A stretch of 64,000 bases of DNA from Undibacterium cyanobacteriorum (lineage in GTDB: Bacteria > Pseudomonadota > Gammaproteobacteria > Burkholderiales > Burkholderiaceae_D), in contig NZ_CP133720.1 of NCBI RefSeq assembly GCF_031326225.1, positions 992,001 to 1,056,000 of the forward strand, written 5' to 3'. Below, piece after piece: positions 35,324 to 45,540 of this stretch; the first letter of the stretch is position 1; each line of letters starts with the position of its first letter. Below the pieces are notes generated by a model that did not search any database, was not told where the DNA came from, and worked only from the letters and a program-made list of their open reading frames with translations. The position numbers and the translations under genes were made by a program.

Positions 35324-38300
35324 ATGAACGCCCCTATCCAGCTCGATGCCCGTTTCGAAAACGGCGACCTTCAAACTCAGCCCACCAGCGCAACGCGTTT
35401 GCGCGAAATTCCTTACAACTACACGTCCTTTTCCGATCGTGAAATTGTGATTCGTTTGCTTGGTGAAGAGTCTTGGGCTTTGTTGGATAACTTGCGCGGC
35501 AAACGTCAGACGGGTCGTTCGGCACGGATGCTGTACGAAGTTCTCGGTGATATTTGGGTGGTACGTCGCAATCCCTATTTGCAAGACGATATGTTGGAGA
35601 ACCCCAAGCGTCGGCAAGCTTTGATCGATGCTTTGAATCACCGTCTTCATGAAGTCGAAAAACGTCGTGTGGCGACCGATAAGAGTGGCGATAGCGATAG
35701 CGATCGTAGCCAGTCGGTCGAAATTTTGGTGGCGGCAGCGCGTAAAGCGGTTGCGGAGTTCTCTCAAGAGTTTCGTGATACTTGGGACTTACGTAAAAAA
35801 GCTAGCAAGTTACTGACCAAATATACCGCCAAAGACAATATCAAATTTGATGGCTTAAGCCGCGTGTCGCACGTGACCGATGCGACCGACTGGCGCGTTG
35901 AATATCCATTTGTGGTGTTGACGCCCGACACCGAAGAAGAAATTGCGGGTCTTGTGAAGAGCTGTATCGCTCTCGGTCTCACAATCATTCCACGAGGCGG
36001 TGGCACGGGTTACACCGGTGGCGCGATTCCATTGACGCCAATGTCAGCCGTGATCAACACAGAAAAATTGGAACATCTGGGCCCCGTTGAGATGACCCGC
36101 TTGCCTGGCGTCGATCGTGATTATGCTGTGATTTATTCTGGCGCCGGCGTGGTGACTAAACGTGTGTCTGACGCAGCCGACAAAGCCGGTTTCGTGTTTG
36201 CGGTTGATCCGACTTCGGCTGAGGCTTCCTGCATCGGCGGGAATGTCGCCATGAATGCCGGTGGTAAGAAGGCCGTGTTGTGGGGAACAGCGCTGGATAA
36301 TTTGGCCTCATGGCGCATGGTTGATCCGAATGGCGATTGGTTAGAAGTGACGCGCCTCGAACACAATTTAGGCAAGATTCATGACGTTGAACTGGCCAAA
36401 TTCCAGCTCGAATGGACCCACCCGGGCGAGAAGAAACCGTTCAAATCTGAGCTGTTAGAAATCCCAGGCCGCACTTTCCGGAAAGAGGGCTTAGGTAAAG
36501 ATGTCACCGATAAATTCCTCGCGGGTTTGCCTGGCGTGCAAAAAGAAGGTTGTGATGGTTTGATCACCTCGGCCCGTTGGATTTTGCATCGTATGCCAAA
36601 GTATGCGCGCACAGTCTGTTTGGAGTTCTTCGGCCAAGCGCGTGATGCGATTCCTAGCATCGTCGAAATCAAAGATTATCTCGAAGGTGAAAGTAAACAG
36701 GGCGGCGCAATTTTGGCGGGCCTAGAACATTTGGACGAGCGTTATTTGAAAGCGGTGGGTTACACCACCAAATCGAAACGCGGCGTGATTCCAAAGATGG
36801 CATTGTTTGGTGACATCGTTGGTGATGACGAAGATGCGGTGGCGCGCGCAGCCTCTGAAGTGATTCGAATTGCCAATACGCGCGTCGGTGAAGGCTTTGT
36901 GGCGGTGAGTCCTGAAGCACGCAAAAAATTCTGGCTTGATCGCGCTAAAACGGCGGCGATTTCTAAGCACACCAATGCGTTCAAGATTAATGAAGACGTG
37001 GTTATCCCGCTCGATCGTATGGGCGAATATACCGACGGCATTGAGCGTATCAATATCGAGTTGTCGATCAAGAATAAACTCGCTGCTTTGTCGGCCTTGC
37101 ATGCATTTTTGACGCGCGGTAATCTGCCATTGGGTAAGAGTGAAGATGCGGATGGCGACGATATTCCTGCTGCAGAGTTGTTGGAAGATCGTGTCAGTCA
37201 AGCGACGCAGTTGGTCAAGGAAGTTCAAGCGCGTTGGACTTATTTGCTAGAGAACCTCGATCAAGCTTTGAGTGAAGCACGTCCGGCTTTATCTGCGCAT
37301 GGATTGGATAAGCTCGATGAGACTTTCGCGCAGCGCTTGCAAACGCAGGCAAATGCGACGGTCTTCCAAGTGGTGCAAGATCGCACCATCCGTATATCGT
37401 GGAAAAGCGAAGTGCGCGCTTTACTACGCCAGATTTTCAATGGTGCTGCCTTCCGCATGATTTTGGAAGAGTGCACAAGCATCCATAAACGTGTTCTGCG
37501 TAGCCGTGTCTTCGTGGCACTGCATATGCACGCAGGCGATGGCAATGTGCATACCAATCTGCCAGTCAACTCTGATGACTATGAGATGCTGCAAGTCGCG
37601 CATAAAGCGGTGGAGCGCATCATGGTCTTGGCGCGTTCTTTGAATGGTGTAATTTCTGGCGAACACGGCATCGGTATTACGAAACTCGAATTCTTGACCG
37701 AAGACGAGATCAAGGATTTCCGTTCTTACAAATTGCGTATTGACCCAGAAGGTCGCTTCAACAAAGGCAAGCTCTTGAATATGCCGGGCTTTGCCGCCGA
37801 CTTGCGCAATGCTTACACGCCTTCCTTCGGTTTGATGGGACATGAATCGTTGATCATGCAGCAGAGTGATATTGGTGCAATCGCGAATAGCGTGAAAGAC
37901 TGTCTGCGTTGCGGTAAGTGCAAACCGGTTTGCTCGACTCATGTGCCGCGTGCGAATTTGTTGTACTCACCGCGTAACAAGATTTTGGCGACCTCCTTGT
38001 TAGTCGAAGCCTTTTTGTACGAAGAACAAACGCGACGGGGAATCTCGATCAAACATTGGGATGAGTTTTCTGATGTGGCAGATCACTGTACGGTGTGTCA
38101 CAAGTGCGTCAATCCATGCCCGGTCGATATCGACTTTGGTGATGTCTCCATGAATATGCGCAACCTGTTGCGCAAGATGGGACAAAAGAAATTCAATCCC
38201 GGCACCAGTGCTGCGATGTTTTTCTTGAACGCGACCGATCCGGCGACGATTAATGCGACGCGTCAAGTGATGGTCGGGCTCGGCTATAAAGCGCAACGCT

Positions 38301-39313
38301 TGGGCCATGATCTGTTGAAGAAATTTGCCAAGACGCAGACCAAAGCACCACCCGCAACGGTGGGCAAAGCGCCGATCAAAGAGCAGGTGATTCACTTCAT
38401 TAATAAAAAAATGCCGGGCAACTTGCCGAAGAAAACCGCGCGCGCTTTGCTGGATATTGAAGACGATAAAGTGATCCCTATCATCCGTAATCCGCAAACC
38501 ACGACGGCTGACACTGAAGCGGTATTTTATTTTCCTGGTTGCGGTTCTGAACGTTTGTTCTCGCAAGTCGGCTTAGCAACGCAAGCGATGTTGTGGAATG
38601 TTGGTGTGCAAACGGTGCTGCCACCGGGTTATTTGTGCTGCGGTTATCCGCAACGTGGCGCAGGGCAGTTTGATAAAGCGGAGAAGATGATGACGGATAA
38701 TCGCGTGCTGTTCCATCGCATGGCGAATACGCTGAACTATCTCGATATCAAAACTGTGGTGGTGTCGTGTGGCACTTGCTACGATCAGTTGGCCACCTAT
38801 GAGTTCGATAAGATTTTCCCAGGCTGCCGCATCATCGATATTCACGAATATCTACTTGAGAAGAATGTCAAACTTGAAGGCGTGACTGGTACGCGTTACA
38901 TGTATCACGAACCTTGTCATAACCCGATGAAATTGCAGGAGTCGAGTAAGACCATCAATAGCTTGATCACCACGGTGGATCAAGTGAAGATCGAAAAGAA
39001 TGATCGCTGCTGTGGTGAGTCAGGGACCTTCGCTGTAGGCCGTCCAGATATTTCGACACAGGTGCGTTTCCGCAAACAAGAGGAAATGAACAAAGGTGCG
39101 GATAAGTTGCGCCAAGATGGTTTTAGCGGTGACGTCAAAGTACTGACTTCTTGCCCATCTTGCTTGCAAGGTTTGTCGCGTTACAGTGATGATACTGGCG
39201 CACAAGCCGATTACATCGTGGTCGAAATGGCGCGGCATTTGTTGGGTGAAAACTGGATGCCAGAGTATGTGGCGCGCGCCAATAATGGCGGGATTGAAAG
39301 GGTCTTGGTCTGA
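35324..39313 (+). CDS. Giant FAD/iron-sulfur oxidoreductase with DUF3683 domain
   Basis: A 1,329-residue protein that joins in one chain what is usually split in several. Order: DUF3683 N-terminal domain (about 1-130), FAD-binding PCMH domain (about 190-350; [16 protein letters not shown]), FAD oxidase C-terminal domain (to about 800; [19 protein letters not shown]), a two-cluster 4Fe-4S region ([11 protein letters not shown] at about 860, [12 protein letters not shown] at about 925), and two CCG domains (CCGYPQRG at about 1105, CCGESGTF at about 1228), as in GlcDEF and LldE-type lactate or glycolate oxidases. A 2-hydroxy acid is the likely substrate, with electrons passed to quinone. The ATG at 35324 is used. 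Its stop overlaps the HIT gene. Confidence 0.86.
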   Translation: MNAPIQLDARFENGDLQTQPTSATRLREIPYNYTSFSDREIVIRLLGEESWALLDNLRGKRQTGRSARMLYEVLGDIWVVRRNPYLQDDMLENPKRRQALIDALNHRLHEVEKRRVATDKSGDSDSDRSQSVEILVAAARKAVAEFSQEFRDTWDLRKKASKLLTKYTAKDNIKFDGLSRVSHVTDATDWRVEYPFVVLTPDTEEEIAGLVKSCIALGLTIIPRGGGTGYTGGAIPLTPMSAVINTEKLEHLGPVEMTRLPGVDRDYAVIYSGAGVVTKRVSDAADKAGFVFAVDPTSAEASCIGGNVAMNAGGKKAVLWGTALDNLASWRMVDPNGDWLEVTRLEHNLGKIHDVELAKFQLEWTHPGEKKPFKSELLEIPGRTFRKEGLGKDVTDKFLAGLPGVQKEGCDGLITSARWILHRMPKYARTVCLEFFGQARDAIPSIVEIKDYLEGESKQGGAILAGLEHLDERYLKAVGYTTKSKRGVIPKMALFGDIVGDDEDAVARAASEVIRIANTRVGEGFVAVSPEARKKFWLDRAKTAAISKHTNAFKINEDVVIPLDRMGEYTDGIERINIELSIKNKLAALSALHAFLTRGNLPLGKSEDADGDDIPAAELLEDRVSQATQLVKEVQARWTYLLENLDQALSEARPALSAHGLDKLDETFAQRLQTQANATVFQVVQDRTIRISWKSEVRALLRQIFNGAAFRMILEECTSIHKRVLRSRVFVALHMHAGDGNVHTNLPVNSDDYEMLQVAHKAVERIMVLARSLNGVISGEHGIGITKLEFLTEDEIKDFRSYKLRIDPEGRFNKGKLLNMPGFAADLRNAYTPSFGLMGHESLIMQQSDIGAIANSVKDCLRCGKCKPVCSTHVPRANLLYSPRNKILATSLLVEAFLYEEQTRRGISIKHWDEFSDVADHCTVCHKCVNPCPVDIDFGDVSMNMRNLLRKMGQKKFNPGTSAAMFFLNATDPATINATRQVMVGLGYKAQRLGHDLLKKFAKTQTKAPPATVGKAPIKEQVIHFINKKMPGNLPKKTARALLDIEDDKVIPIIRNPQTTTADTEAVFYFPGCGSERLFSQVGLATQAMLWNVGVQTVLPPGYLCCGYPQRGAGQFDKAEKMMTDNRVLFHRMANTLNYLDIKTVVVSCGTCYDQLATYEFDKIFPGCRIIDIHEYLLEKNVKLEGVTGTRYMYHEPCHNPMKLQESSKTINSLITTVDQVKIEKNDRCCGESGTFAVGRPDISTQVRFRKQEEMNKGADKLRQDGFSGDVKVLTSCPSCLQGLSRYSDDTGAQADYIVVEMARHLLGENWMPEYVARANNGGIERVLV

Positions 39314-39729
39314 TGAGTAGCTCCTGCGAATTATGTGTGGCCGCCAACGAAGATGTGGTGGTCAGCACGCCGCTATTACGCGTGATATTGGTCGATGATG
39401 ATAATTACCCTGGCTTTTGCCGTGTGATTTGGCATGCGCATGTGAAAGAGATGACCGATCTCGCGATTGCCAATCGCTCGGCGATGATGCAAGCGGTCTG
39501 TAAAGTCGAAGAAGCCATTCGCGATGTCATGCAACCAGATAAAATCAATTTGGCGAGCTTGGGCAATATGGTGCCGCATCTCCACTGGCACGTGATACCG
39601 CGTTATCGTGACGATGCGCATTTCCCAAGCCCCATTTGGGCGAGTACCGAACGTAGTTCACAGAACTTAGCGGCGAAGCGTGCCTTGTTGCCTGAATTAC
39701 GGCGGCAGATTGAAGCGATGTTTGCCTAG
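39313..39729 (+). CDS. HIT-family nucleotide-binding protein
   Basis: A 138-residue protein with the histidine-triad motif MVPHLHWHVIPR (H-x-H-x-H), and a CELC pair near the N-terminus. The family hydrolyses or transfers nucleotidyl groups. It overlaps the oxidoreductase stop by one base (TGATG), so the two are translationally coupled. The particular substrate is unknown. Confidence 0.9.
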   Translation: MSSSCELCVAANEDVVVSTPLLRVILVDDDNYPGFCRVIWHAHVKEMTDLAIANRSAMMQAVCKVEEAIRDVMQPDKINLASLGNMVPHLHWHVIPRYRDDAHFPSPIWASTERSSQNLAAKRALLPELRRQIEAMFA

Positions 39730-39823
39730 ACGAGTCGGGCATTAGTTCATCAGTTCATTCGCTCATTTGTGTTCGCACCCGCAACTCACTGATTGTTTTT
39801 CACTAAGATGTTTTGATATTCGT

Positions 39824-40276
39824 ATGCAAGATCAGCGTTCCCCTTTGCCACCTTTCATCTCTGATGCGCCACAAATACAAGCGATTAATGCGCGCACCAT
39901 ATCGCGTTGTTTGGAACTAAGCTTTGAGGATGGACGCGATTTTGTCTTGCCATTTGAGTATCTACGTGTGTACTCCCCATCGGCCGAAGTGCGTGGACAT
40001 GGTGAGGGACAAGAAGTTTTACAGGTCGGAAAACGCATGGTCAGCATCACTGGCATCGAACCAGTTGGGCACTACGCCATTAAACTTTTGTTCACCGATG
40101 GTCATAGCACTGGCATCTATACCTGGGCTTATTTGTACTGGTTGGGCTTGCATCAAGACGTGGCGTGGGCAAACTATTTGCAACGTTTGCAAGCCGCTGG
40201 CTACACGGACGAGTCGGGACGTGATGCAGAGCCCGCCCCAAAAGCTGCAGCTAGCTGTTCTTCCAAGCACAGGTAA
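39824..40276 (+). CDS. DUF971 protein (gamma-butyrobetaine hydroxylase-like N-terminal domain)
   Basis: A 150-residue protein. I start it at the ATG at 39824 (MQDQRSPLPPF); the frame is open upstream to 39767. The DUF971 pattern is visible: LELSFEDGRDFVLPFEYLRVYSPSAEVRGHG, KRMVSITGIEPVGHYAIKLLFTDGHSTGIYTWAYLYWLG. This domain sits at the N-terminus of some dioxygenases but is alone here. Its conserved position before ubiE in betaproteobacteria suggests a role connected with Fe-S clusters or ubiquinone, which is not proved. The C-terminus is Ala/Ser/Lys-rich. Confidence 0.87.
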   Translation: MQDQRSPLPPFISDAPQIQAINARTISRCLELSFEDGRDFVLPFEYLRVYSPSAEVRGHGEGQEVLQVGKRMVSITGIEPVGHYAIKLLFTDGHSTGIYTWAYLYWLGLHQDVAWANYLQRLQAAGYTDESGRDAEPAPKAAASCSSKHR

Positions 40277-40349
40277 TTTTTGTTTTAAATTACCGCAAAA
40301 AAAGCCCAGAAAATGGTCTTTGTCCCGCCTAAAAATTAGCATTCCCCCC

Positions 40350-40355
40350 TATAAT
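40350..40355 (+). promoter_or_regulatory. TATAAT -10-like element before ubiE
   Basis: Consensus TATAAT followed by CGCGCC, 75 bases before the ubiE start; -35 not clear. Confidence 0.4.
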
Positions 40356-40429
40356 CGCGCCTACGTTCAAGAATCGCAGCTTTGCACGACCTTATGCTGT
40401 CGAATTTGATAAAAATACAAGGAAATCGC

Positions 40430-41173
40430 ATGAGCGACACACAGAACACCACGCACTTCGGTTACACCACGGTTGCTGAAGAAGAGAAAGTCCACAAAGT
40501 TGCCGAGGTATTTCACTCGGTGGCGGCGAAGTACGACGTGATGAATGATTTGATGTCGGCGGGTTTGCATCGGGTATGGAAGATTTTTACAATTGCACAA
40601 GCCGGCGTGCGTCCTGGTTTTAAGGTCTTGGATATTGCCGGCGGCACGGGTGATTTGTCGAAAGAATTCGTGAAGCAAGCCGGGAAGAGCGGGGAAGTTT
40701 GGCATACCGATATCAATGAGTCGATGTTGCGCGTGGGTCGTGATCGTCTCTTGAATAAGGGTTTAGTCACCCCAACTTTGCTGTGTGACGCGGAGAAGCT
40801 GCCATTTCCCGACAACTACTTTGACCGTGTGAGCGTGGCCTTTGGTCTGCGTAACATGACACACAAAGATCAAGCGTTGAAAGAAATGCAGCGTGTGTTG
40901 AAACCGGGCGGAAAGTTGTTGGTATTGGAGTTTTCTAAAGTACCTGAAGTATTACAAAAGCCGTATGACTTGTACTCGTTCAAGGTGCTGCCTTGGCTGG
41001 GGCAAAAAATCGCGAATGATGCGGACAGTTATCGCTACTTAGCCGAATCGATTCGAATGCATCCAGACCAAGAAACTTTGAAAGGCATGATGCAAGAAGC
41101 CGGTTTAGAGCGTGTGGAATATTTTAATTTGACGGCGGGTGTGGCGGCCCTGCATACCGGTATCAAACTGTAA
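40430..41173 (+). CDS. ubiE: Ubiquinone/menaquinone C-methyltransferase UbiE
   Basis: SAM-dependent methyltransferase of ubiquinone synthesis, methylating the benzoquinol ring at carbon. The start is the ATG at 40430, preceded by AAGGAAA, for 247 residues. The SAM motif LDIAGGTGD is at 67-75, followed by DINESML, the methyltransferase motif [26 protein letters not shown], and the ending [14 protein letters not shown], characteristic of the UbiE family. It is the first of the ubiquinone genes ubiE-Tim44-ubiJ-ubiB. Confidence 0.96.
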   Translation: MSDTQNTTHFGYTTVAEEEKVHKVAEVFHSVAAKYDVMNDLMSAGLHRVWKIFTIAQAGVRPGFKVLDIAGGTGDLSKEFVKQAGKSGEVWHTDINESMLRVGRDRLLNKGLVTPTLLCDAEKLPFPDNYFDRVSVAFGLRNMTHKDQALKEMQRVLKPGGKLLVLEFSKVPEVLQKPYDLYSFKVLPWLGQKIANDADSYRYLAESIRMHPDQETLKGMMQEAGLERVEYFNLTAGVAALHTGIKL

Positions 41174-41271
41174 AAACTGAGCTTGGTGGTGTCATTGCGC
41201 TGTCAGAAATTGCTGTCAAAAATAATTGTTGTTTAATTCGTGAAAACCTTCGTTTTCAATAGGAGAAGTTA

Positions 41272-42246
41272 ATGAAACATATTTTGTTGAGTATCGCTTT
41301 GTTATTTGGTGCGATGACGATGGTCGCAGCCGATGCAGATGCCCAACGTATGGGCAAACGTGGTTCGTTCGGGCGTCAATCCAATAACGTCACCCAGAAG
41401 GCGCCAGCGGCGACGCCCGGAGCACAACCAACCAATCCAGCAGCGGCTGCTGCGAAGCCTGGCACGCCTAACGCGGCGGCACCGATTCCACCACAAAAAC
41501 CAGGCTTACCTTGGAAGGGTATCGTTGGTGGCTTAATTGGCGGCGCATTGTTGGCAGGTTTGTTCTCCTCACTTGGTATGGGTGGTGGCTTGGCGAGCGC
41601 ATTGGGCTCGATTCTGACTTGGGCTTTAATCGCTATGGCTGTGGTCTTTATCTATCGCTTAATTATGCGTAAGAAACAAGGTAATGCACCTGCGATGTTC
41701 AATCAGGCGCAACCTGCCTATGCTGGTGCAGCAAATAATGTTGAACCTTTCCAACGCGTTGAATCGCAGCCGAACTCTTACACGCCAGCATCGAGTGGTG
41801 CGGGTGCCTTTACACCAGCTTCAGTGAGTACTGCGAATTTGAATGCCGTACCAAATCAAGCTAACTGGGCGATTCCTGCTGATTTTGATGTGGCTGGCTT
41901 TATTCGCCATGCAAAGAGCAACTATATCCGCCTGCAAGCGGCATGGGATCGCGGTGATATCAACGACATCCGCGAATTCACTTCTCCGGAAATGTTCGCT
42001 GAAATGAAACTCGAGTTGCAAGACCGTGGCGCAACGAAAAATGTCACCGATGTGGTGAGCTTGGACGCTGAATTATTGGGCATCGAAACGCAAGCCTACG
42101 ATTACTTGGCGAGTGTCAAATTCACAGGCACCATCAAAGAAGGCGAACACGGAGTGGCAGAACCATTTGCTGAAGTATGGAATTTGGCGAAGCCCATCAA
42201 TGGACAAGGTGGTTGGGTTTTGGCTGGTATTCAGCAACTCAACTAA
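41272..42246 (+). CDS. Tim44-like domain membrane protein
   Basis: A 324-residue protein. It has a signal-like N-terminus (about 1-24, ending in DADAQ), a Pro/Ala/Gln-rich linker (35-75), a glycine-rich membrane segment (about 85-125, with GIVGGLIGGALLAGLF and a second hydrophobic stretch), another linker, and a C-terminal Tim44-like domain (about 205-324; FIRHAKSNYIRLQAAWDRGD, FTSPEMFAEM, TQAYDYLASVKFTG, VWNLAKP). The start has AGGAGAAG upstream. In mitochondria Tim44 docks Hsp70 at the import pore; in bacteria the domain is on envelope proteins of unknown role. It lies between ubiE and ubiJ. Confidence 0.84.
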   Translation: MKHILLSIALLFGAMTMVAADADAQRMGKRGSFGRQSNNVTQKAPAATPGAQPTNPAAAAAKPGTPNAAAPIPPQKPGLPWKGIVGGLIGGALLAGLFSSLGMGGGLASALGSILTWALIAMAVVFIYRLIMRKKQGNAPAMFNQAQPAYAGAANNVEPFQRVESQPNSYTPASSGAGAFTPASVSTANLNAVPNQANWAIPADFDVAGFIRHAKSNYIRLQAAWDRGDINDIREFTSPEMFAEMKLELQDRGATKNVTDVVSLDAELLGIETQAYDYLASVKFTGTIKEGEHGVAEPFAEVWNLAKPINGQGGWVLAGIQQLN

Positions 42247-42392
42247 GAGAAGTCAGGCCTTTGCTAAAGCATCGATTTGCGATGACGCAAAAAATCTTGA
42301 ATTAGTTGCCTGATTTTGCAGGTCAGAGCTTGATCTGGAGCTGCAGAACAGGTGCAGATCTCGGTGAAACGAGCGAATGCTGTTAAACTTAG

Positions 42393-42422
42393 AACCGCGC
42401 ACAATCGATGCGCGGTTTTTTT
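42393..42422 (+). terminator. Terminator-like hairpin just before ubiJ
   Basis: The 9-bp stem AACCGCGCA/TGCGCGGTT with a 7-base loop is followed by seven T residues. The T run ends 11 bases before the chosen ubiJ start codon (42433). Confidence 0.82.
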
Positions 42423-42432
42423 ATTGGTGCGC

Positions 42433-43092
42433 ATGATTTCTACTTCTTTCGTCTTATTTGTGAACCACCTGTTGAGCAAGGAACCCTGGGCTCAGGCGCG
42501 ATTACGTCCTTATGCCGGTAAGTCTGCTTGTGTGGATCTGGAAGTGACCCAAGTGCGCGTTCAAGTTGGTGCCGATGGCTTATTTCAGGCGGTTGATGCA
42601 GGCACGACAGAGGATAATGTCACTCTACGTATTAAACCCGCCGATCTGCCACTGATAGCTCAAGATACCAAGCGCGCCGTGGCTTACGTCAAGATTGAAG
42701 GCGATGCTGATTTTGCCAATGTGTTATCAGGCTTAAGCCAAGATCTGAAATGGGAAATCGAAGACGATCTGGCGAAATTGGTGGGCGATGTGCCTGCCAC
42801 ACGTTTAATTGGTCTTGGCCGATTGGCAGTAAGCCATTTACAGCGCACCCATCAGAATTTGCAGGAAAGTTTGGCAGAGTATTTCTTGGAAGAGAACCCC
42901 ACACTGGTGAGGCCGCAAGCGGTGCAAAGTTTTGCTGATGGTGTGGTCAAAACCCGTGACGATGTTGAGCGTCTCATGAAACGGATTGAAAAAATCGAGC
43001 GTAGTGATTTACTGGCGCGTAAAAAGCAGAAGATGAGCACCACCACTGAAATACAAAACGAGCGTATGGATAGCGAGAAAGTAGAGAAATGA
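42433..43092 (+). CDS. ubiJ: Ubiquinone biosynthesis accessory factor UbiJ (SCP2 domain)
   Basis: A 219-residue protein; the frame is open from 42352, but the conserved part begins about the ATG at 42433 ([21 protein letters not shown]). An SCP2-like lipid-binding domain is followed by a helical C-terminus ([23 protein letters not shown]). In E. coli UbiJ and UbiK help assemble the ubiquinone-making complex on its lipid substrates. The last codons overlap the ubiB start by 4 bases (ATGA), so the two proteins are translated together. Confidence 0.87.
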   Translation: MISTSFVLFVNHLLSKEPWAQARLRPYAGKSACVDLEVTQVRVQVGADGLFQAVDAGTTEDNVTLRIKPADLPLIAQDTKRAVAYVKIEGDADFANVLSGLSQDLKWEIEDDLAKLVGDVPATRLIGLGRLAVSHLQRTHQNLQESLAEYFLEENPTLVRPQAVQSFADGVVKTRDDVERLMKRIEKIERSDLLARKKQKMSTTTEIQNERMDSEKVEK

Positions 43093-44657
43093 TTTTAAAT
43101 TCCTTACGTCTTTTTAAGATTGTTCGCATCGTTCTGCAATATGGTATCGATGAAATTATCGTCAACGCGATTCGTGCTCCGCGCGGCGCGGGCTTTTTGC
43201 AGACGCTTTTGTTTTGGCGCGACCTCTCTGCGCCACGTGGCGAACGTTTGCGTCGTGCATTGGAAGAGCTTGGTCCTATTTTTGTAAAGTTTGGACAGGT
43301 GTTGTCGACACGGCGCGACCTGATGCCGCCTGATATCGCAGACGAACTGGCATTGTTGCAAGATCGGGTTCCATCTTTCGATCCCGATTTAGCGGTGGCG
43401 CAGATTACCAAGTCTTTGGGCGCACCGCCAGATCAATTGTTCGCAAGTTTCGAACGCATTCCAGTGGCTTCTGCCTCGATCGCTCAGGTGCATTTTGCGA
43501 AATTAAAAGATGGTCGTGAAGCTGCTGTGAAAGTACTGCGTCCCGGCATGAAAGAGACCATCGATCGCGACGTCGCCCTGATGCGCATCGCCGCTGGATG
43601 GTTGGAATTTTTATGGGCCGATGGCAAACGTCTCAAGGCCAAAGAGGTCGTCGGAGAGTTCGATAAGTATTTGCATGATGAACTCGACCTTATGCGCGAG
43701 GCTGCTAATGCCAGCCAATTGCGTCGCAATTTTGCCGAATCCGATCTCTTGATCGTGCCTGAGATGTATTGGGATTATTGTTCACCATCCGTCATCGTGA
43801 TGGAACGTATGTATGGCATCCCGATTTCGCAGACAGAAAAATTACGCGAAGCGGGCGTCGATTTAGCCAAGCTGTCCCGCGATGGCGTGACCATTTTTTT
43901 CACGCAAATTTTCCGCGATGGTTTCTTCCACGCCGATATGCATCCGGGGAATATTTTGGTGTCGACCGCACCAGAAACTTTGGGACGCTACATCGCGCTG
44001 GATTTCGGTATTGTTGGTACGCTTAACGATTTCGATAAAGATTATTTGTCGCAAAACTTTTTGGCTTTCTTCCGACGCGATTACAAACGTGTTGCCGAGG
44101 CCCACATTGAATCGGGCTGGGCACCCAAAGAAACTCGCGTCGATGAATTAGAGGCTGCCGTACGCGCTTGTTGCGAGCCGATTTTCGACCGACCATTAAA
44201 AGATATCTCGTTCGGCCAAGTTTTGTTACGCCTGTTTCAGACTTCACGCCGCTTCAATGTGGAAGTGCAACCGCAGTTGGTTTTGCTGCAAAAAACTTTG
44301 CTGAATATCGAAGGTTTGGGACGTCAACTCGATCCCGATCTTGATTTGTGGAAGACTGCTAAACCTTATCTTGAACGATGGATGAGTGAACAAGTAGGCT
44401 GGCGTGGTCTCAGCGAGAAATTGCGTGCGGAAGCCCCTCGCTATAGCCATATCTTCCCACAACTGCCGCGCTTACTGCATCAAGCCTTGAGTCATGCGGC
44501 AGAGGGGAATCAACAAGATCTCTTATTGGCAAAGCTGCTGGCCGAACAGAAAGCGACGAATCGTTTGTTGCGTATCTTTATCGGAAGTGCGGTTCTGATT
44601 GGTGTCTGTGGTTTAGCGTATTGCTTGGCGCGATATGTCTTACACTGGAATTTCTAG
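43089..44657 (+). CDS. ubiB: Ubiquinone biosynthesis protein kinase-like UbiB
   Basis: A 522-residue atypical kinase (ABC1/ADCK/UbiB family) needed for ubiquinone. The family KxGQ motif is KFGQ at 67-70 and is followed by [17 protein letters not shown]. The kinase body includes [12 protein letters not shown] (Ala-rich loop) and [22 protein letters not shown] and [12 protein letters not shown]-terminal hydrophobic segment (about 495-520) anchors it in the inner membrane, as in UbiB. It is the last gene in the ubi block. Confidence 0.95.
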   Translation: MILNSLRLFKIVRIVLQYGIDEIIVNAIRAPRGAGFLQTLLFWRDLSAPRGERLRRALEELGPIFVKFGQVLSTRRDLMPPDIADELALLQDRVPSFDPDLAVAQITKSLGAPPDQLFASFERIPVASASIAQVHFAKLKDGREAAVKVLRPGMKETIDRDVALMRIAAGWLEFLWADGKRLKAKEVVGEFDKYLHDELDLMREAANASQLRRNFAESDLLIVPEMYWDYCSPSVIVMERMYGIPISQTEKLREAGVDLAKLSRDGVTIFFTQIFRDGFFHADMHPGNILVSTAPETLGRYIALDFGIVGTLNDFDKDYLSQNFLAFFRRDYKRVAEAHIESGWAPKETRVDELEAAVRACCEPIFDRPLKDISFGQVLLRLFQTSRRFNVEVQPQLVLLQKTLLNIEGLGRQLDPDLDLWKTAKPYLERWMSEQVGWRGLSEKLRAEAPRYSHIFPQLPRLLHQALSHAAEGNQQDLLLAKLLAEQKATNRLLRIFIGSAVLIGVCGLAYCLARYVLHWNF

Positions 44658-44693
44658 CACCAATCAAAGGTGACTGTAACAAGTTGATCATCT

Positions 44694-45320
44694 ATGGACT
44701 TTCAAACCAGAGATCCACAACGCGCTGAGTTTTGGGATGAACGTTTCGAGAAGGACTTTACACCTTGGACCGATGGCCATGTGCCACAACAATTGCAGGC
44801 GTATTTGATGCGTGTTGACCCTAAGGTGTGCTTGGTGCCAGGATGTGGGCATGGCTATGAGCTAGCCGCTTTTTTTCAAGCGCAGTGGCTGGTGACAGCG
44901 ATCGATTTCTCAGCTTCGGCCGTCGCGAGAGCCCAAGCGATGTTTCCGCAGCAGGCAGCTGCTATCGTCCATGCCGACTTCTTTGCTTACCAAGCGAAGC
45001 CAAAGCTCACGAGCATTTATGAACGCGCTTTTCTGTGTGCGTTACCACCACAACAGCGCGCCGCCATTGTGGAGCGCTGGTTCGATTTATTGCCGCCCGG
45101 TGGCGTACTATTTGGCTTCTTCTTTTTGGACGCGTCGCTTGATCAGGTTTTAGCTGATGCTGCACGTGTCATCAAAGGGCCACCCTTTGTGATGTCGCCT
45201 CTCGATTTGCAAGAACTGATGCAAGATCGGTTTGAATGCATCGAGGATGAGGCTGTGCCCGATTCGACCACAGTGTTCGTTGGACGCGAACGCTGGCAGG
45301 TGTGGCGACGCCTAGGATGA
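44694..45320 (+). CDS. Thiopurine S-methyltransferase-like SAM methyltransferase
   Basis: A 208-residue methyltransferase with the TPMT-family layout: AEFWDERFEKDFTPWT at the start, SAM motif I VPGCGHGYE (48-56), motif II VTAIDFSASAV, and YERAFLCALPPQQR further on. Such proteins methylate thiol or chalcogen compounds in bacteria (for example tellurite detoxification in Pseudomonas). It follows ubiB after 36 bases, with a run-on possible. The exact substrate is unknown. Confidence 0.87.
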   Translation: MDFQTRDPQRAEFWDERFEKDFTPWTDGHVPQQLQAYLMRVDPKVCLVPGCGHGYELAAFFQAQWLVTAIDFSASAVARAQAMFPQQAAAIVHADFFAYQAKPKLTSIYERAFLCALPPQQRAAIVERWFDLLPPGGVLFGFFFLDASLDQVLADAARVIKGPPFVMSPLDLQELMQDRFECIEDEAVPDSTTVFVGRERWQVWRRLG

Positions 45321-45344
45321 TGTATTGCTAGCGGTAGATAAACA

Positions 45345-45385
45345 AAAGCGCGCTATGTTGAATTTGTTGAACATAGACGCGCTTT
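45345..45385 (+). terminator. Imperfect terminator after the TPMT-like gene
   Basis: AAAGCGCGCTATGTT pairs with AACATAG-A-CGCGCTTT (one bulge) around a 10-base loop. Few T residues follow, so termination may be weak. Confidence 0.5.
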
Positions 45386-45488
45386 GTTTATTGATGCTGA
45401 CTCATGATGCGACTGATTTCATTGGGAAAGCGATTGACGAACAACGAAGGACGTCAGACCGATCGCGCTAAGACGCAGAAATCGAGAG

Positions 45489-45520
45489 AGCTAGGAGCTG
45501 CTGTATTGCCGCTCCTAGCT
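45489..45520 (-). other. Perfect 10-bp stem-loop after the M13 peptidase gene
   Basis: AGCTAGGAGC/GCTCCTAGCT around a 12-base loop, 21 bases after the peptidase stop. No T run follows, so it may be a stabilising 3' structure rather than an intrinsic terminator. Confidence 0.45.
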
Positions 45521-45540
45521 TACTTCGCTTCTGTGTTCGC

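Noticed and set aside
40272..40294. Hairpin GGTAATTT/AAATTACC at the end of the DUF971 gene as terminator
   Set aside because: On the gene strand it is followed by A residues, not T; weak A/T stem.
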